Source: Candidatus Gastranaerophilales bacterium
GTDB lineage: Bacteria; Cyanobacteriota; Vampirovibrionia; Gastranaerophilales; Gastranaerophilaceae
Assembly: GCA_944323875.1 (NCBI GenBank)
Contig: CALUUH010000013.1
Coordinates: 1 to 51,050 of the forward strand
Reading direction: 5' to 3'
DNA length: 51,050 nucleotides
The position numbers and the translations under genes are program-made. Positions within the stretch are counted from its first letter, which is position 1. Each line of letters opens with the position of its first letter. The notes below the pieces were generated by a model. It had not been told where the DNA came from. It made no database searches and saw nothing but the letters and a program-made list of their open reading frames with translations. Of the stretch, positions 24,291 to 34,256 are shown piece after piece.

Positions 24291-27200
24291 AAGAAGCCAG
24301 TTTTTCTACGTTCACATTTAATTTATTGATTAACTTTTCAATTTTGTCAACCTTTTTATTTAGTTTTGTATCATCTGTTTCTTCTAATGCGCTGAGAACT
24401 TTTTCTAACTTCATTTCGAGGCGGTCAATGCGTTCCTGCTGTTCTTCAAACTTATCTTCAATAGTTTTGAACAGGTCGGCTTTTTCCGGAACATAATTTT
24501 TCAATTCCTGAATAGTTGCTTTGACATTGCCTATTTCGTCATTAACATTATCAATTTCCTGAACTTTGTCAGAAAGAGAATTCATATTAACGGTTGCATT
24601 GTCAACCCATTCGCCCAGATACATCAAGACTTCTCTTATAACTTTGTTGGAATTGGCAGAGGCGGCCATTGCATTATTAATGCCGGTGATTTTTCTTTCG
24701 ATACGTTTTTGTATCTCGGTGTTATCAAGATAGTTAACCTTGTCGTTCAGATTGTTAACCATATCTTTAAATGCGTCAAGGCCTTCGCTCAAAGATTTGT
24801 ATGAGTTATCGGAATTTAACAATAAAGTATTTGTTCTTGTGCTGATACTTACGATATCTTCATTGATTTTGTCAAAATCCTCTTTAAATCTCGCAAATTC
24901 TTCCTGAGTCAGGGTTGTCTGCAAATCTTTAACCGTGTTTTCGATTTTTGAAACATTATCTGAAAGCTGGTTTAATTCTTCATTTGGCGCAGCTTCTGAT
25001 ATTTCGTTCAAAATCATACGCAGTTTAGCAATATCGGTTTCCACGTCCTGCAAAGAATATGAATAGTTGTCGTCACCGGAATTGCTTGCGATGTTGCGTA
25101 ATTGTTTTTGAACTTCTTTGATGTGGTCGGAAATTTCATCGGTTTTTTCTTCAACAAAACCTTTAATGTCCTCAGCTTCTTCAATGAAAGAAATCTGTTC
25201 AAAGACGCTTGCAATAGCGGCCATTAAAGATTCTTTAAGCTCGTTGGCATGATTTTTGATATCTTCTGCATTGCCTTCCAGATCAATAGATGAAATATTT
25301 TCTGAAATTTTGTCTATTTTCTTTTGGAGTTCTTGCAGACAATCATCCATGGCAATTGTTCTGTCACTTATTTCTGTATCTTCAAGATATTGTCTCTGGG
25401 CCGAAATCATTGATTTGATGTTTTTAATTTCACCCTGAACGTCAAAACCGTCAAATACATCTTTTTCAGAAAGAGCAATAACCTTGTTCTGAAGTATCTG
25501 CAATGTGTTTTCTATCTGGTCGCCGGTTGTTGTCAAATCATCCACTTTTTCATTGACATCGCGTAAACCGTTTATGATATTGTCGTTGTTGGTTTCCAGT
25601 TTAACAACGTCGATTTTGTCGGCCAAATCTGTTAATGTATCATGTATTCTGTCATCTGCTTCTGCAAAAGTGTCGATTTTTGCAGAAATCACATCAACTG
25701 TTTCTGCAACATCAGCTATGTCTTTCTTAATTGTATCGGTTGATTCAATGCAAGTGTCTGCTTTGGATGACAGATTATCTACAGAGTCGGCTAATTTTGT
25801 GTCAGCCGTATAGCACTCTGTTACTTTTTCATGCAAAGAGTCAAGACTTGAAACAATGTGATCGTTATTGGTATTAAACTTGAACACATCAATTTTATCG
25901 GACAGCACTTCCATTGTTTTGACGATAGCACCGTCATTGAAGGCAAAGTCGTCAAATTTTTGACCGAATTCGGCAAGCGACTGTCTTACGTCTTTGTCAT
26001 TTTCTTCAATTTTTTCTGTTACTGCACCGAGTGAACTTGCAATATTTTTCGTAAATCCTGCTACTTTGTCTATAGAATTGCGTACATCATCAATCTTGCC
26101 GGTATTTTCTGCAACATTGTTTAAGACACCTGTCATCTGGTCTGCAACAGCCGTAATTTCATCGGCTTTGTCAGAAATTTCAGAAGATTTTCTCAGCAGC
26201 TGTTCATCAACAAGTGAGAAGGTATCCATTTTGGTTGACAAACCTTCTATTGCATCAGACAGTTTTGAATTGTATTCACGCTGTGCATCGGCTTTGTCGT
26301 TTAAGGTATCCAGCGAAGTTGCTATATGTTCTTTTGTTGTATCAACTTTTAAAATATCAACTTTGTCGGAAATTTCTTTCATTGTTAATGCAATTTGTTC
26401 GTCATTCTGAGCAAATGCATCAATTTTTTCGTTTAAAGTTTCGATATTTGTGTCAACATTAGCAACATTAGCCGCGACTCTGTCGGTTATAACATTAATA
26501 CTGCGTGTAAGAATTTCATTAGAAGTTGCAACTTTGTCAGAAACTTCATTGACGCTGTTCATAACAAGTTTTGTGGCAGAAGTAAGCTTGTCTGACACTT
26601 CTGCAACTTTACCGGCCATGAGTTGCCCTTCTTCTGAAATTTTTTCAAAAGTTTCCTGCTTGTTTTCTATAATCTTGTTAGTAACACCCAGAATCTGATC
26701 TGAAAGATTTTGATTTTCGTCGGCTATTTTTTCGAAAATATCCTGTTTACTTTCAAGTACTTTGTCGCTTACTTCCTGAACGGTATCTTTCAGTGCAAAT
26801 TGCTGATCTTCAATATTTGTAGCAAGTGAGCCTATGGTTTCAATAATTTCCTGCTTATTTTCGGAGGCTTTTCCGGAAATTGCATCCATACCGCTCAATA
26901 TAATTTTTGAAGTATCAACAAGTTTTGAAGAAACAGAATCAACTGATGTTGCAACGACTTCACCAACAGATGAAACATTTTCTCTTAACTGTTCAAACAC
27001 ACCTGCAATTGATTGCGTATTTTCGGAAATATTGTCAACTTTTGTACTGATATCGTCAAGTGTTTGACCGTTTTTCTCTGCATTTAGAGAAACTATTTCC
27101 GTTTTTTCACCCAGTGTATCAATAGCCTGTGCAATTCTGTCATCAGTGACTGCAAAAGTATCGATTTTTTCAGATAATACCTCAATTTTTTCATTAAGCT

Positions 27201-30200
27201 TGTCGCTTGCATCACCGACCATTTCCACTTTATCACTGATAGAGTTCATAAGATCTTTTGAACGTTCGCTTTCTTCACCTACGGCCTCTATTTTTTGGGA
27301 CAATGTATCAATGGTTTCCATTACTCTTTCGTCATTTTCACCAAAAGCAGTAATTTTATTGGTCAATTCATCAACGCTTTCACAAACCTTGTCTGAATTG
27401 CTGCCTATTGTATCTATCTTATCAGACAGAGTTTCCAGAGACTGATTAATTCCGTCATCTGAAACAGAAAATGTTTCAATTTTGTCCAGTACAACATCAA
27501 TTGTTCTTGCAATTCTTTCATCGTTTTCGTTGATGGAATCCATTTTATCATTAAGGTACTGCATACCTTGCGTGATTTGTTCATTGGTTTCATTGTTGTC
27601 GATTTTGTCTGAGATGATATCAAGACTCTGGGTAATTTTATCGTCAACTGCAGCAAAATTGTCTAGTTTGTCAGAAACAATATTTACAGATTGGATAATT
27701 TCTTCTGATTTCTGGTCTATATTCTGCGCAATACCGGACGTTTTTTCGGAAATTTCGTCAATAGAGGAGGCAACTTTATCCGCGCGGATATTCATTGCTT
27801 CAACAGTTTCGTTAACGCCGGCAAAATCATTTGTAAGCTGTTCTGTGTTCTGGCGCATTCCGCTAAATTTTTCAGCGATATTCATTAACGAATTAGCAAT
27901 TTGATCGTCGGTATTGCCCAGCAAATCAACTTTTTCATAGATTGCACCAAGCGCTTGTGAATTTTTTTCGGTATTTTCACTGAATGAATCTAACTTGTTG
28001 TTCAGCGAAATAAGCGCTTCGGTTGTTTCTATGTCTGAACCGTTGTTATTACTTGAAACATTATCAAGTTTGTCAATAATTTCAGAGGTTTTTGTATCTA
28101 TATTATTGATTTTTTCGTGTAATTCTTCGTCAGCTTCTTTTTGCAGCAATGTGTCAATTTTTTCGTGCATTTCATCCATTGAAGCTGCTGAAGATTTAGC
28201 AACTTCTTTCATAGCAATAAGGATGATATTTTTCAAATCCTTAAGCGCTGACATCAATTGCATTCTGCTGCTGCCAAGTATTTCATTGAACTCGTCATTT
28301 GAATAGTGCAAACCTATTTCTTCAACTTTAACGCCAAGCTGATTTAATACCAGAAGAATTTCTTCTTTGGTATCTGTATCATCTTCTTTTGAGGACTGTT
28401 TTTCTTCGAGTTCAGACATTTTGTTTGCCAATTCGGTTTTCAAACTGTCAACAGACCACATCAGGTCATTTGCGCTGACAGGAACACCTATGTAGCCTTT
28501 TAAATCTTCCAAAAGAGTCTCGATTTTTGAATTTACTGCATTGGTAACATCAACCGCTACATTTGAAAACAGATTTGTATAATCAGATGAAAGATTGGTT
28601 ATTTTTTCATCAATCAGCATTAACAGGCTTTTCCATTCTGTCATTAACTGAGTATTGTTATTCATAGAATTATCAACGCTGTTATTTATGGCTTCTACAG
28701 CAGATTTCAAAACCTCCAGATTGTTTTGTACCTGAGAAGAAAGTGCATTGTTAACATCGTTGATTTTTTCAACTGCATCGTTGTATATTTTTTCAAGACT
28801 GTCCGTAATAACCTGATTTTGACCGAGACTCATTTGAATTTGGGTATTTATGTTTGAATAAATACTGTTTAATTGTTCTTTCAATTGAGCCAGATTAGAA
28901 GAAAAATCATAGTTAATAATTTCTTCCAGACTTGATTTTACAGGGTCTAAAGCAGTTGCAATATCGCCGGTTTTGTTGTTAAGAATTTCTGTAAATTCCT
29001 GATTAAAATGCTCACTGTCCTGTTTTAATTCTGATAGTTTCTTCTGGTAACTATCAATACTTTCTACAAAACTCTTTTGTATTTCAAATAATTTAGCTGA
29101 AAGCCTGTCCTCAAGCGCAGCACCTTCTGTCTGATAAGCCTCACTAATTCCGGTAATAAAATCTCTGATGCTTTCGTTCATTTCTTTTATTTCGCCGAGA
29201 TTAGACGGAATATCCTGAGAAAGATAATTGTTAACGAAATCCAGTTTTGTGCTTACAACACTTATTGCAGAAGATAATGTTTCGACATTTTCGCCGGCTT
29301 TTTGGTTAAAATCGTTTGATATATCTTCAAGTTTTTCAGAGAGTTCGCTCATGCTTGATGTTATGGCATTTACATTTGTCGTGCTGATAGAATCAACATT
29401 TGCGGCAATGTCGTTGAGTTTGTCCATAAAATCAAGTGACTGAAGCGATTTCAGAATTTGTTCAATTTTTTCTTTGTTTTCTACAAGGTCATTGTTTAAG
29501 AAATTTGAGTTGTCGACGATTTTTTGGATAAAATCAGTTAAATCGCTGCGGAATGCGTTAAAATCATCCTCTGTGATTATCGCTGAAAATTTTCGGTCTA
29601 AATCGTCAAGGCGGCCTGTAATTCTGTCATCTTCGCCAATATCTTGAAGCATATTTTTAAGGTTATCAATTACATAAGCCAGCCCGTCGAGTTTATTTGA
29701 TACCGTATCAAAGTCAATAGATAAACCTATTTCACTTACATGCGCATCGATATCATTTATTCTGTCTACGATATCTTCAATTCTTTGCTGAGCCGCGTCA
29801 AAATTTTCTCTTGTCATTAATTGTGAAACATTTCTTGCAAGTTCATCATTTTTCTGATCGAAAATTTGCAGAGATGACAAAATACCGTTTGTCGCAAGAT
29901 AAATGGTTTCCAATTCTTTTTTTATAATGTCATTTTGGACAGTCGGATCCATAGACATAATATTTTGTATAATAGATTGAAGGCTGTTGTTTACATCAAT
30001 AATATTTGCCTCAAAACCATGGTTAAGACTTTCAAGCGCTGAAAGTTTTTCAGAAAGCTTGTTTTCAGATGCGGCCTGAGCTGATGCAAGAGCAGCACCG
30101 CTGGAATTGATATAGTCTTTAATATCTGCGGTTTTCATCTCCATCAATTCTCTGTAATTGCCGGATTGCAATACAAGGTTTTCGCCCAGTGCGCGAATAT

Positions 30201-30762
30201 CGCCTGCAAGGCTGTCTAACCCTTCTGCTTGTTTTTCATCCGCATTGTGGCGCTCGTTCTGCATAACAGCATGTTGTCTTGATATTTCCTGATTAATGTT
30301 TTCTATCAAGTCGCGGGTTGTATCAAAATTTAAAGAAATTCTTTCAGAAATTTCATCGTTAACTTTTTCAAGAGAAGAATTTATGTCACCTATGCTGTTT
30401 GTGATATTTTGGAGATTTTGATTGCTTTTTTCAAAGAAAGAGTTTTGTAAAGCGGCTAAATTGTCATCTACTTTTTTAATTAGCGAATCGATGTCCGCTG
30501 TTTTTGCGCTTTCTTCCTGTGCTGCACTTATGAATTTGAATGCCTGTTCAAACTGATTGTATCTTTCTGTATTTGAATTAAGAATATTTTTTAAATCTGT
30601 TAAAGCCTCTTTAATTTCATTATTTGCCTGCGCATCATCTGCAATAATGTCAATTTTGCTGTTTAAGGCTGCAAGCGATTTTCCGATTTCTTCGGAACTG
30701 ATATCTGTATCTAACTTTAAAGTTCTAAGTATTTCCGCAATTTCTTCAATTGTTTGTGCCAT
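24274..30762 (-). CDS. Giant coiled-coil protein with 21-residue repeats
   Basis: A 2162-residue, acidic, almost entirely alpha-helical protein without signal peptide, membrane helix or recognised enzyme domain. Hydrophobic residues follow the 3-4 coiled-coil spacing over most of the length. About residues 1020-1250 contain at least eleven consecutive repeats of 21 residues (one has 20), for example DGINQSLETLSDKIDTIGSN and ERVMETIDTLSQKIEAVGEE, three heptads each. Later, a longer super-repeat with DKIDV-x-K-x2-TNNDHI-type segments appears about three times. If one continuous coil, it would be about 0.3 micrometre long. A cytoskeletal or scaffold role is plausible but unproven. AGAAGAG precedes the ATG; TATAAT near 30810 is a likely -10 box. 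The downstream oxidase gene overlaps its end. Confidence 0.8.
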   Translation of the reverse strand: MAQTIEEIAEILRTLKLDTDISSEEIGKSLAALNSKIDIIADDAQANNEIKEALTDLKNILNSNTERYNQFEQAFKFISAAQEESAKTADIDSLIKKVDDNLAALQNSFFEKSNQNLQNITNSIGDINSSLEKVNDEISERISLNFDTTRDLIENINQEISRQHAVMQNERHNADEKQAEGLDSLAGDIRALGENLVLQSGNYRELMEMKTADIKDYINSSGAALASAQAASENKLSEKLSALESLNHGFEANIIDVNNSLQSIIQNIMSMDPTVQNDIIKKELETIYLATNGILSSLQIFDQKNDELARNVSQLMTRENFDAAQQRIEDIVDRINDIDAHVSEIGLSIDFDTVSNKLDGLAYVIDNLKNMLQDIGEDDRITGRLDDLDRKFSAIITEDDFNAFRSDLTDFIQKIVDNSNFLNNDLVENKEKIEQILKSLQSLDFMDKLNDIAANVDSISTTNVNAITSSMSELSEKLEDISNDFNQKAGENVETLSSAISVVSTKLDFVNNYLSQDIPSNLGEIKEMNESIRDFITGISEAYQTEGAALEDRLSAKLFEIQKSFVESIDSYQKKLSELKQDSEHFNQEFTEILNNKTGDIATALDPVKSSLEEIINYDFSSNLAQLKEQLNSIYSNINTQIQMSLGQNQVITDSLEKIYNDAVEKINDVNNALSSQVQNNLEVLKSAVEAINNSVDNSMNNNTQLMTEWKSLLMLIDEKITNLSSDYTNLFSNVAVDVTNAVNSKIETLLEDLKGYIGVPVSANDLMWSVDSLKTELANKMSELEEKQSSKEDDTDTKEEILLVLNQLGVKVEEIGLHYSNDEFNEILGSSRMQLMSALKDLKNIILIAMKEVAKSSAASMDEMHEKIDTLLQKEADEELHEKINNIDTKTSEIIDKLDNVSSNNNGSDIETTEALISLNNKLDSFSENTEKNSQALGAIYEKVDLLGNTDDQIANSLMNIAEKFSGMRQNTEQLTNDFAGVNETVEAMNIRADKVASSIDEISEKTSGIAQNIDQKSEEIIQSVNIVSDKLDNFAAVDDKITQSLDIISDKIDNNETNEQITQGMQYLNDKMDSINENDERIARTIDVVLDKIETFSVSDDGINQSLETLSDKIDTIGSNSDKVCESVDELTNKITAFGENDERVMETIDTLSQKIEAVGEESERSKDLMNSISDKVEMVGDASDKLNEKIEVLSEKIDTFAVTDDRIAQAIDTLGEKTEIVSLNAEKNGQTLDDISTKVDNISENTQSIAGVFEQLRENVSSVGEVVATSVDSVSSKLVDTSKIILSGMDAISGKASENKQEIIETIGSLATNIEDQQFALKDTVQEVSDKVLESKQDIFEKIADENQNLSDQILGVTNKIIENKQETFEKISEEGQLMAGKVAEVSDKLTSATKLVMNSVNEVSDKVATSNEILTRSINVITDRVAANVANVDTNIETLNEKIDAFAQNDEQIALTMKEISDKVDILKVDTTKEHIATSLDTLNDKADAQREYNSKLSDAIEGLSTKMDTFSLVDEQLLRKSSEISDKADEITAVADQMTGVLNNVAENTGKIDDVRNSIDKVAGFTKNIASSLGAVTEKIEENDKDVRQSLAEFGQKFDDFAFNDGAIVKTMEVLSDKIDVFKFNTNNDHIVSSLDSLHEKVTECYTADTKLADSVDNLSSKADTCIESTDTIKKDIADVAETVDVISAKIDTFAEADDRIHDTLTDLADKIDVVKLETNNDNIINGLRDVNEKVDDLTTTGDQIENTLQILQNKVIALSEKDVFDGFDVQGEIKNIKSMISAQRQYLEDTEISDRTIAMDDCLQELQKKIDKISENISSIDLEGNAEDIKNHANELKESLMAAIASVFEQISFIEEAEDIKGFVEEKTDEISDHIKEVQKQLRNIASNSGDDNYSYSLQDVETDIAKLRMILNEISEAAPNEELNQLSDNVSKIENTVKDLQTTLTQEEFARFKEDFDKINEDIVSISTRTNTLLLNSDNSYKSLSEGLDAFKDMVNNLNDKVNYLDNTEIQKRIERKITGINNAMAASANSNKVIREVLMYLGEWVDNATVNMNSLSDKVQEIDNVNDEIGNVKATIQELKNYVPEKADLFKTIEDKFEEQQERIDRLEMKLEKVLSALEETDDTKLNKKVDKIEKLINKLNVNVEKLASYVDEE

Positions 30763-30901
30763 TTCTCTTCTCTTTCCTTAATATTAAGTATAATCTCCCC
30801 ATGATACTTATTATATATTAACAGAATAACACAAAATAACGCAAAAATGTTAACGAATTTTATTAAAATTGTAAAGAAATAATGTTGAAATTTCTTTTTA
30901 G

Positions 30902-30910
30902 TGCTATTAT
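30902..30910 (+). promoter_or_regulatory. Extended -10 promoter of the oxidoreductase operon
   Basis: TGC-TATTAT at 30902-30910 forms an extended -10. TTGAAA at 30885-30890 lies 14 nt from it, too close for a standard -35; with TATGGT (30908-30913) the spacing would be 17. Either way transcription starts near 30917-30920, before the GAGGG ribosome-binding site. Confidence 0.5.
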
Positions 30911-30944
30911 GGTTATCAGACATGAGAATTTGGGTGAGGGTAAT

Positions 30945-31157
30945 ATGAACTATATCACTATAGACAAAGAAAAGTGCAAGGCTTGTTATTTATGTATTAA
31001 TGAGTGCCCTAAAAAGCTTTTAAAGGTAAGTGAAGAAACAAATAATCTTGGCGACCATGTTGTAGAATTTGATGATCCGGATCATCAATGTCTTGCTTGC
31101 GCAATGTGCGCAATGCGTTGTCCGGATATGGCAATAACAGGAGTTTTCAAAGGATAA
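30945..31157 (+). CDS. 2-oxoacid:ferredoxin oxidoreductase, delta subunit (4Fe-4S ferredoxin-like)
   Basis: A 70-residue protein with two 4Fe-4S cluster motifs, CKACYLCINECP and CLACAMCAMRCP. It carries electrons between the catalytic subunits and external ferredoxin. It is the first gene of a four-gene operon (delta, alpha, beta, gamma). ATG 30945 is chosen because it opens directly into the domain (MNYITIDKEKC) with GAGGG 5 nt upstream; the frame back to 30882 crosses the promoter. Confidence 0.92.
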   Translation: MNYITIDKEKCKACYLCINECPKKLLKVSEETNNLGDHVVEFDDPDHQCLACAMCAMRCPDMAITGVFKG

Positions 31158-31160
31158 ATT

Positions 31161-32234
31161 ATGACAGAATGCTTGGTAAAAAATAATAAAAAAGTTTTGA
31201 TTAAAGGGAATTATGCAATAGCACAGGCTGCGATAAAAGCCGGATGTGAATGTTATTTTGGTTATCCGATAACACCGCAGAGTGAAATAGGCGAATATAT
31301 GAGCGGTAAAATGCAGGAATTACACAGAGCCTATGTGTCCGCAGAAAGCGAACTTGCGGCAATAAATATGGTTGTTGGCGCATGTTCAACCGGAGCAAAA
31401 GCAATGACCTCATCTTCATCATGTGCCGTTGCTCTTATGCAGGAAGCTTTGTCTTACGCAACCTCTGATGAGCTGCCTGTTGTCCTTGTGAGTGTTATGA
31501 GAGCTGGCCCTGGATTAGGTAATATTTATCCTTCTCAAGGTGATTACAATCAGGCAACTGTGGGCGGCGGAAACGGTGATTACAAGTTGATAGTACTTTC
31601 ACCATCTACTGTTCAGGAATGCATAGATTTAACATATAAAACATTCTATCTTGCGCACAAATACAGAAATCCGGCGGTATTACTGGCTGACGGACTTCTC
31701 GGGCAAATGATGGAACCGGTTGAATTTACGGATTATCCTTATCCTGCAATAGATCATTCCGATTGGGCTTTGACCGGCGCAAAAGGCAGACCGGCAAGAA
31801 AAATCCGTTCTTATGCTCCGTTAGAAGAACCGCAATGTGAACATGTTAAAAGACTTTTTGAAAAATACAAACTTCTGGAAGAAAACGAAGTAATGTATGA
31901 AGAATTTGACGTTGAAGATGCAGATATTGTGGTGACATGTTTTGGCAGTCTTGCCCGTAATGTCAAGTCCGCAATTAAGGCATGCCGCGAAAAAGGATTA
32001 AAAGTAGGATTTTTCAGACCGATTACTCTGTTCCCGTTCCCTAACAAAAGATTAGGTGAAATTGCAGGCATGACAAAGAAAATTCTTGTGACAGAAGTTA
32101 ACATGGGACAAATGCTCCGAGATGTAAAACTTGCGGTTAACGGTAAAGTTCCTGTAAGTTTTTACGGCAAGCCTGTTGGAGCATGGCCGAATGTTGACGA
32201 TATCGTTGACGCAATAGAAAAAGAATTAAATTAA
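31161..32234 (+). CDS. vorB: 2-oxoacid:ferredoxin oxidoreductase, alpha subunit (VorB-like)
   Basis: A 357-residue subunit containing the pyrimidine-binding (PYR) domain and domain II of the 2-oxoacid:ferredoxin oxidoreductase family. Motifs: GNYAIAQAAIKAGCECYFGYPITPQSEI, the SESELAAIN-type VSAESELAAINMVVGA, and TSSSSCAVALMQEALSYA. The sequence resembles the branched-chain (VorB) group more than pyruvate enzymes, but 2-oxoglutarate cannot be excluded. The complex converts a 2-oxoacid and CoA to acyl-CoA, CO2 and reduced ferredoxin. It starts 3 nt after the delta subunit gene. Confidence 0.9.
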   Translation: MTECLVKNNKKVLIKGNYAIAQAAIKAGCECYFGYPITPQSEIGEYMSGKMQELHRAYVSAESELAAINMVVGACSTGAKAMTSSSSCAVALMQEALSYATSDELPVVLVSVMRAGPGLGNIYPSQGDYNQATVGGGNGDYKLIVLSPSTVQECIDLTYKTFYLAHKYRNPAVLLADGLLGQMMEPVEFTDYPYPAIDHSDWALTGAKGRPARKIRSYAPLEEPQCEHVKRLFEKYKLLEENEVMYEEFDVEDADIVVTCFGSLARNVKSAIKACREKGLKVGFFRPITLFPFPNKRLGEIAGMTKKILVTEVNMGQMLRDVKLAVNGKVPVSFYGKPVGAWPNVDDIVDAIEKELN

Positions 32235-32248
32235 AAGGATATTTTATA

Positions 32249-33001
32249 ATGGCAACACAAGTTTTTGATATACCAAAATCATTTAAAAAAGATATGAAAT
32301 ATACATTCTGTCCGGGGTGCGACCACGGGGTTGCAATACGTTTGGTTGCAGAAGTGCTGGACGAATTGGGCTTGAAAGAAAATGCGATAACCGCAACTTC
32401 TATCGGTTGTTCGGTTACGATTTACGATTTTCTTGATATAGACGCAATAGAGGCTCCGCACGGCCGTGCGCTGGCTGAAGCAACCGGTGTAAAACGTGCA
32501 AGACCTGACAAATTTGTATTTACATATCAAGGTGACGGCGATTTTGCATCAATCGGGCTTGCTGAAAGTTTACATGCAGCGCTTCGCGGAGAAAATCTGA
32601 GTGCGATATGTATAAACAACACAACTTATGGTATGACAGGCGGCCAGCTCGGCCCTACAACCCTTTTGGGGCAGGTAACAACAACTTCTCCGACCGGAAG
32701 AAATGTTGAATACTACGGCTATCCGATAAAAATCGCAGAACATGTTGCATTATGTGACGGAACGGCATACAGTGCAAGAGTTTCGCTTGACTCTGTTGCA
32801 AATATCAGAAAAGCTAAGCAAGCTATTAAAAAGGCCTTTGAAGTTCAGATGAAGGGGCTAGGGTTTGGATTTGTAGAAATACTTTCTACCTGTCCTACAA
32901 ACTGGAAGATGACTCCGCAGCAGGCACACGACAGAGTCCGTAAGGAAATGATGCCTGTATTTAAGCCGGGTGTATATAAAGACGTAACAGTACAAGAATA
33001 G
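32249..33001 (+). CDS. 2-oxoacid:ferredoxin oxidoreductase, beta subunit (thiamine diphosphate-binding)
   Basis: A 250-residue subunit binding thiamine diphosphate. The N-terminal FCPGCDHGVAIRLVAEV carries cysteines typical of the group; ATSIGCSVTIYDFLDID follows. The metal-binding GDGDFASIG...NNTTYGMTGGQ is the ThDP motif (GDG...NN). AAAAGGA lies before the ATG, and the gene is 14 nt after the alpha subunit gene. Confidence 0.93.
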   Translation: MATQVFDIPKSFKKDMKYTFCPGCDHGVAIRLVAEVLDELGLKENAITATSIGCSVTIYDFLDIDAIEAPHGRALAEATGVKRARPDKFVFTYQGDGDFASIGLAESLHAALRGENLSAICINNTTYGMTGGQLGPTTLLGQVTTTSPTGRNVEYYGYPIKIAEHVALCDGTAYSARVSLDSVANIRKAKQAIKKAFEVQMKGLGFGFVEILSTCPTNWKMTPQQAHDRVRKEMMPVFKPGVYKDVTVQE

Positions 33002-33022
33002 TTATTAAAGGAATTGAGTGTG

Positions 33023-33571
33023 ATGACAGAAAAGAACTTTATTATTGCTGGATTTGGCGGTCAGGGTGTATTACTGGCCGGAGAAGTATTGGCAAATGCA
33101 TTTATGCTTGCAGGAAAAAATGTTACCTGGTATCCGTGTTATGGCGCTGAAATGCGCGGCGGTACTGTTAATTGTGAAATAGTTATGAATGACGAACCTG
33201 TCAGCGCTGTTAATAAAAAAGAAGCTGATTTTGTTATTGCATTAAATCAGGCATCTTTTAATAAATTCGTTTCTAAAATTAAAAAAGGCGGTTTGATGAT
33301 TGTAAATTCATCACTGGCAAAAGAAATTGTGACACGTACAGATATCAATTATTTATTTGCACCTATCACAAAACTGGCAGAGAATTTAGGCAACATAAAA
33401 ATGACTAATATTCTGGCTCTAGGGTTATTGGCTAAAGCAAGTAAATTAGTTTCAGTGGAATCTCTAAGCCATGCGTTGGATACTGTAATCCCGCCGCATA
33501 GAAAAAATCTATTGCCTTTAAACCTCAAAGCCTTGCAAATAGGCTATGAATACGACTTGCAGCCGGTGTAA
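33023..33571 (+). CDS. 2-oxoacid:ferredoxin oxidoreductase, gamma subunit
   Basis: A 182-residue subunit with IIAGFGGQGVLLAGEVLANAF at the N-terminus and TWYPCYGAEMRGGTVNCEIV, the family hallmarks; it forms the CoA-binding part of the complex. ATG 33023 lies 10 nt after AAAGGA; GTG 33020 is an alternative and the TTG at 33014 is too close to the ribosome-binding site. It is the last gene of the operon. Confidence 0.93.
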   Translation: MTEKNFIIAGFGGQGVLLAGEVLANAFMLAGKNVTWYPCYGAEMRGGTVNCEIVMNDEPVSAVNKKEADFVIALNQASFNKFVSKIKKGGLMIVNSSLAKEIVTRTDINYLFAPITKLAENLGNIKMTNILALGLLAKASKLVSVESLSHALDTVIPPHRKNLLPLNLKALQIGYEYDLQPV

Positions 33572-33647
33572 ATTCAAAATCAGCTAAAAAGTTGATTTAA
33601 AATTAACGGAATAATATTATTCTATTCATGTTCAAAAGAGGTTTACA

Positions 33648-33878
33648 GTGAAAAAAGAACTTATCAAATCAATAAGAGAAAAAGAAATTCAACTGGCGAA
33701 ATTAAAAGAGCATGTAGATAAGAGTTCCGTGTGCTCGGACTTGTATAACAAAGTCGTTTTACAAAAAGCAATCCTAAAAAAAGAGCTTGATGATATGAAT
33801 AAAAGTAAGCTGGCTGATAAAGTCAGATACCTTTTCCCGCGTAAAAAAACGCTCATTTGCGATTATTTTAAGAAGTAA
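33648..33878 (+). CDS. Small coiled-coil protein of unknown function
   Basis: A 76-residue, lysine-rich helical protein: residues 1-55 form a likely coiled coil (IREKEIQLAKLKEHVDK, VLQKAILKKELDDM) and the C-terminus is basic (VRYLFPRKKTLICDYFKK). The start is GTG, with AGAGG 8 nt upstream. A TATTATTC stretch 30 nt upstream could supply a -10 box. No family is recognised; codon use matches neighbours. Confidence 0.6.
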   Translation: MKKELIKSIREKEIQLAKLKEHVDKSSVCSDLYNKVVLQKAILKKELDDMNKSKLADKVRYLFPRKKTLICDYFKK

Positions 33879-33955
33879 TGATGATTGGTATCGCTAATAC
33901 TTAAACCGGATAATTGCATAAGTTAAATTAAACCAACATAAACATATTAAATCAA

Positions 33956-34207
33956 TTAATCCGATTCTTCATATATAAAATTAAAATCTTGCAACAATGC
34001 AGCAGGTGTCATGTTTAGTGCATTGACTAATTTTATAAGTGTTGTAAATTTCAAGTCTATAAACCATTTTCAATTCTGCTTACAGTCGCAGATGTTAAAA
34101 CGGGCACTGTTAAAGGAAAAATTATTTATGGATTGATTATGTTTCATTCTTAATTCACGTACATGTTGTCCAAATATTTCTAACAATTTGTAATCTTGGT
34201 ATTGCAT
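33956..34207 (-). pseudogene. Frameshifted XRE-family regulator remnant
   Basis: On the minus strand, ATG 34207 opens MQYQDYKLLEIFGQHVRELR... in one frame. Removing one T from a TTTT run continues it as NSARLTSATVSRIENG, the classic XRE recognition helix. Adding one base after GGTTT restores IDLKFTTLIKLVNALNM and TPAALLQDF to a TAA at 33958-33956. The combined product would be about 83 residues. Two opposite single-base lesions, both in homopolymer runs, make it a decayed gene or a sequencing problem. It lies divergent to the pseudopilin gene. Confidence 0.75.
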
Positions 34208-34256
34208 ATATGTAATTGTAATGATAAACTTAAATTAAATCATTACATATATGTAA
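34202..34256. promoter_or_regulatory. Paired palindromic operator-like sites between XRE remnant and pseudopilin gene
   Basis: TTACATATATGTAA at 34243-34256 is a perfect 14-bp palindrome. TTGCATATATGTAA at 34202-34215 differs by one base. They are 41 bp apart, with an inner TAATGAT/ATCATTA inverted repeat. The first overlaps the start codon of the XRE remnant and the second lies just upstream of the pseudopilin ribosome-binding site. These are the expected positions of operators for a self-regulating XRE repressor that also controls the pseudopilin. Confidence 0.6.

Noticed and set aside
26000-27900. Many plus-strand frames of 60-140 codons opposite the giant coiled-coil gene
   Set aside because: Periodic Ser/Ile/Leu-rich translations mirror the heptad repeats of the real gene on the other strand.
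30717-30923. 68-codon minus-strand frame upstream of the giant gene
   Set aside because: It overlaps the giant gene's start in another frame and crosses the likely promoter; no ribosome-binding site.
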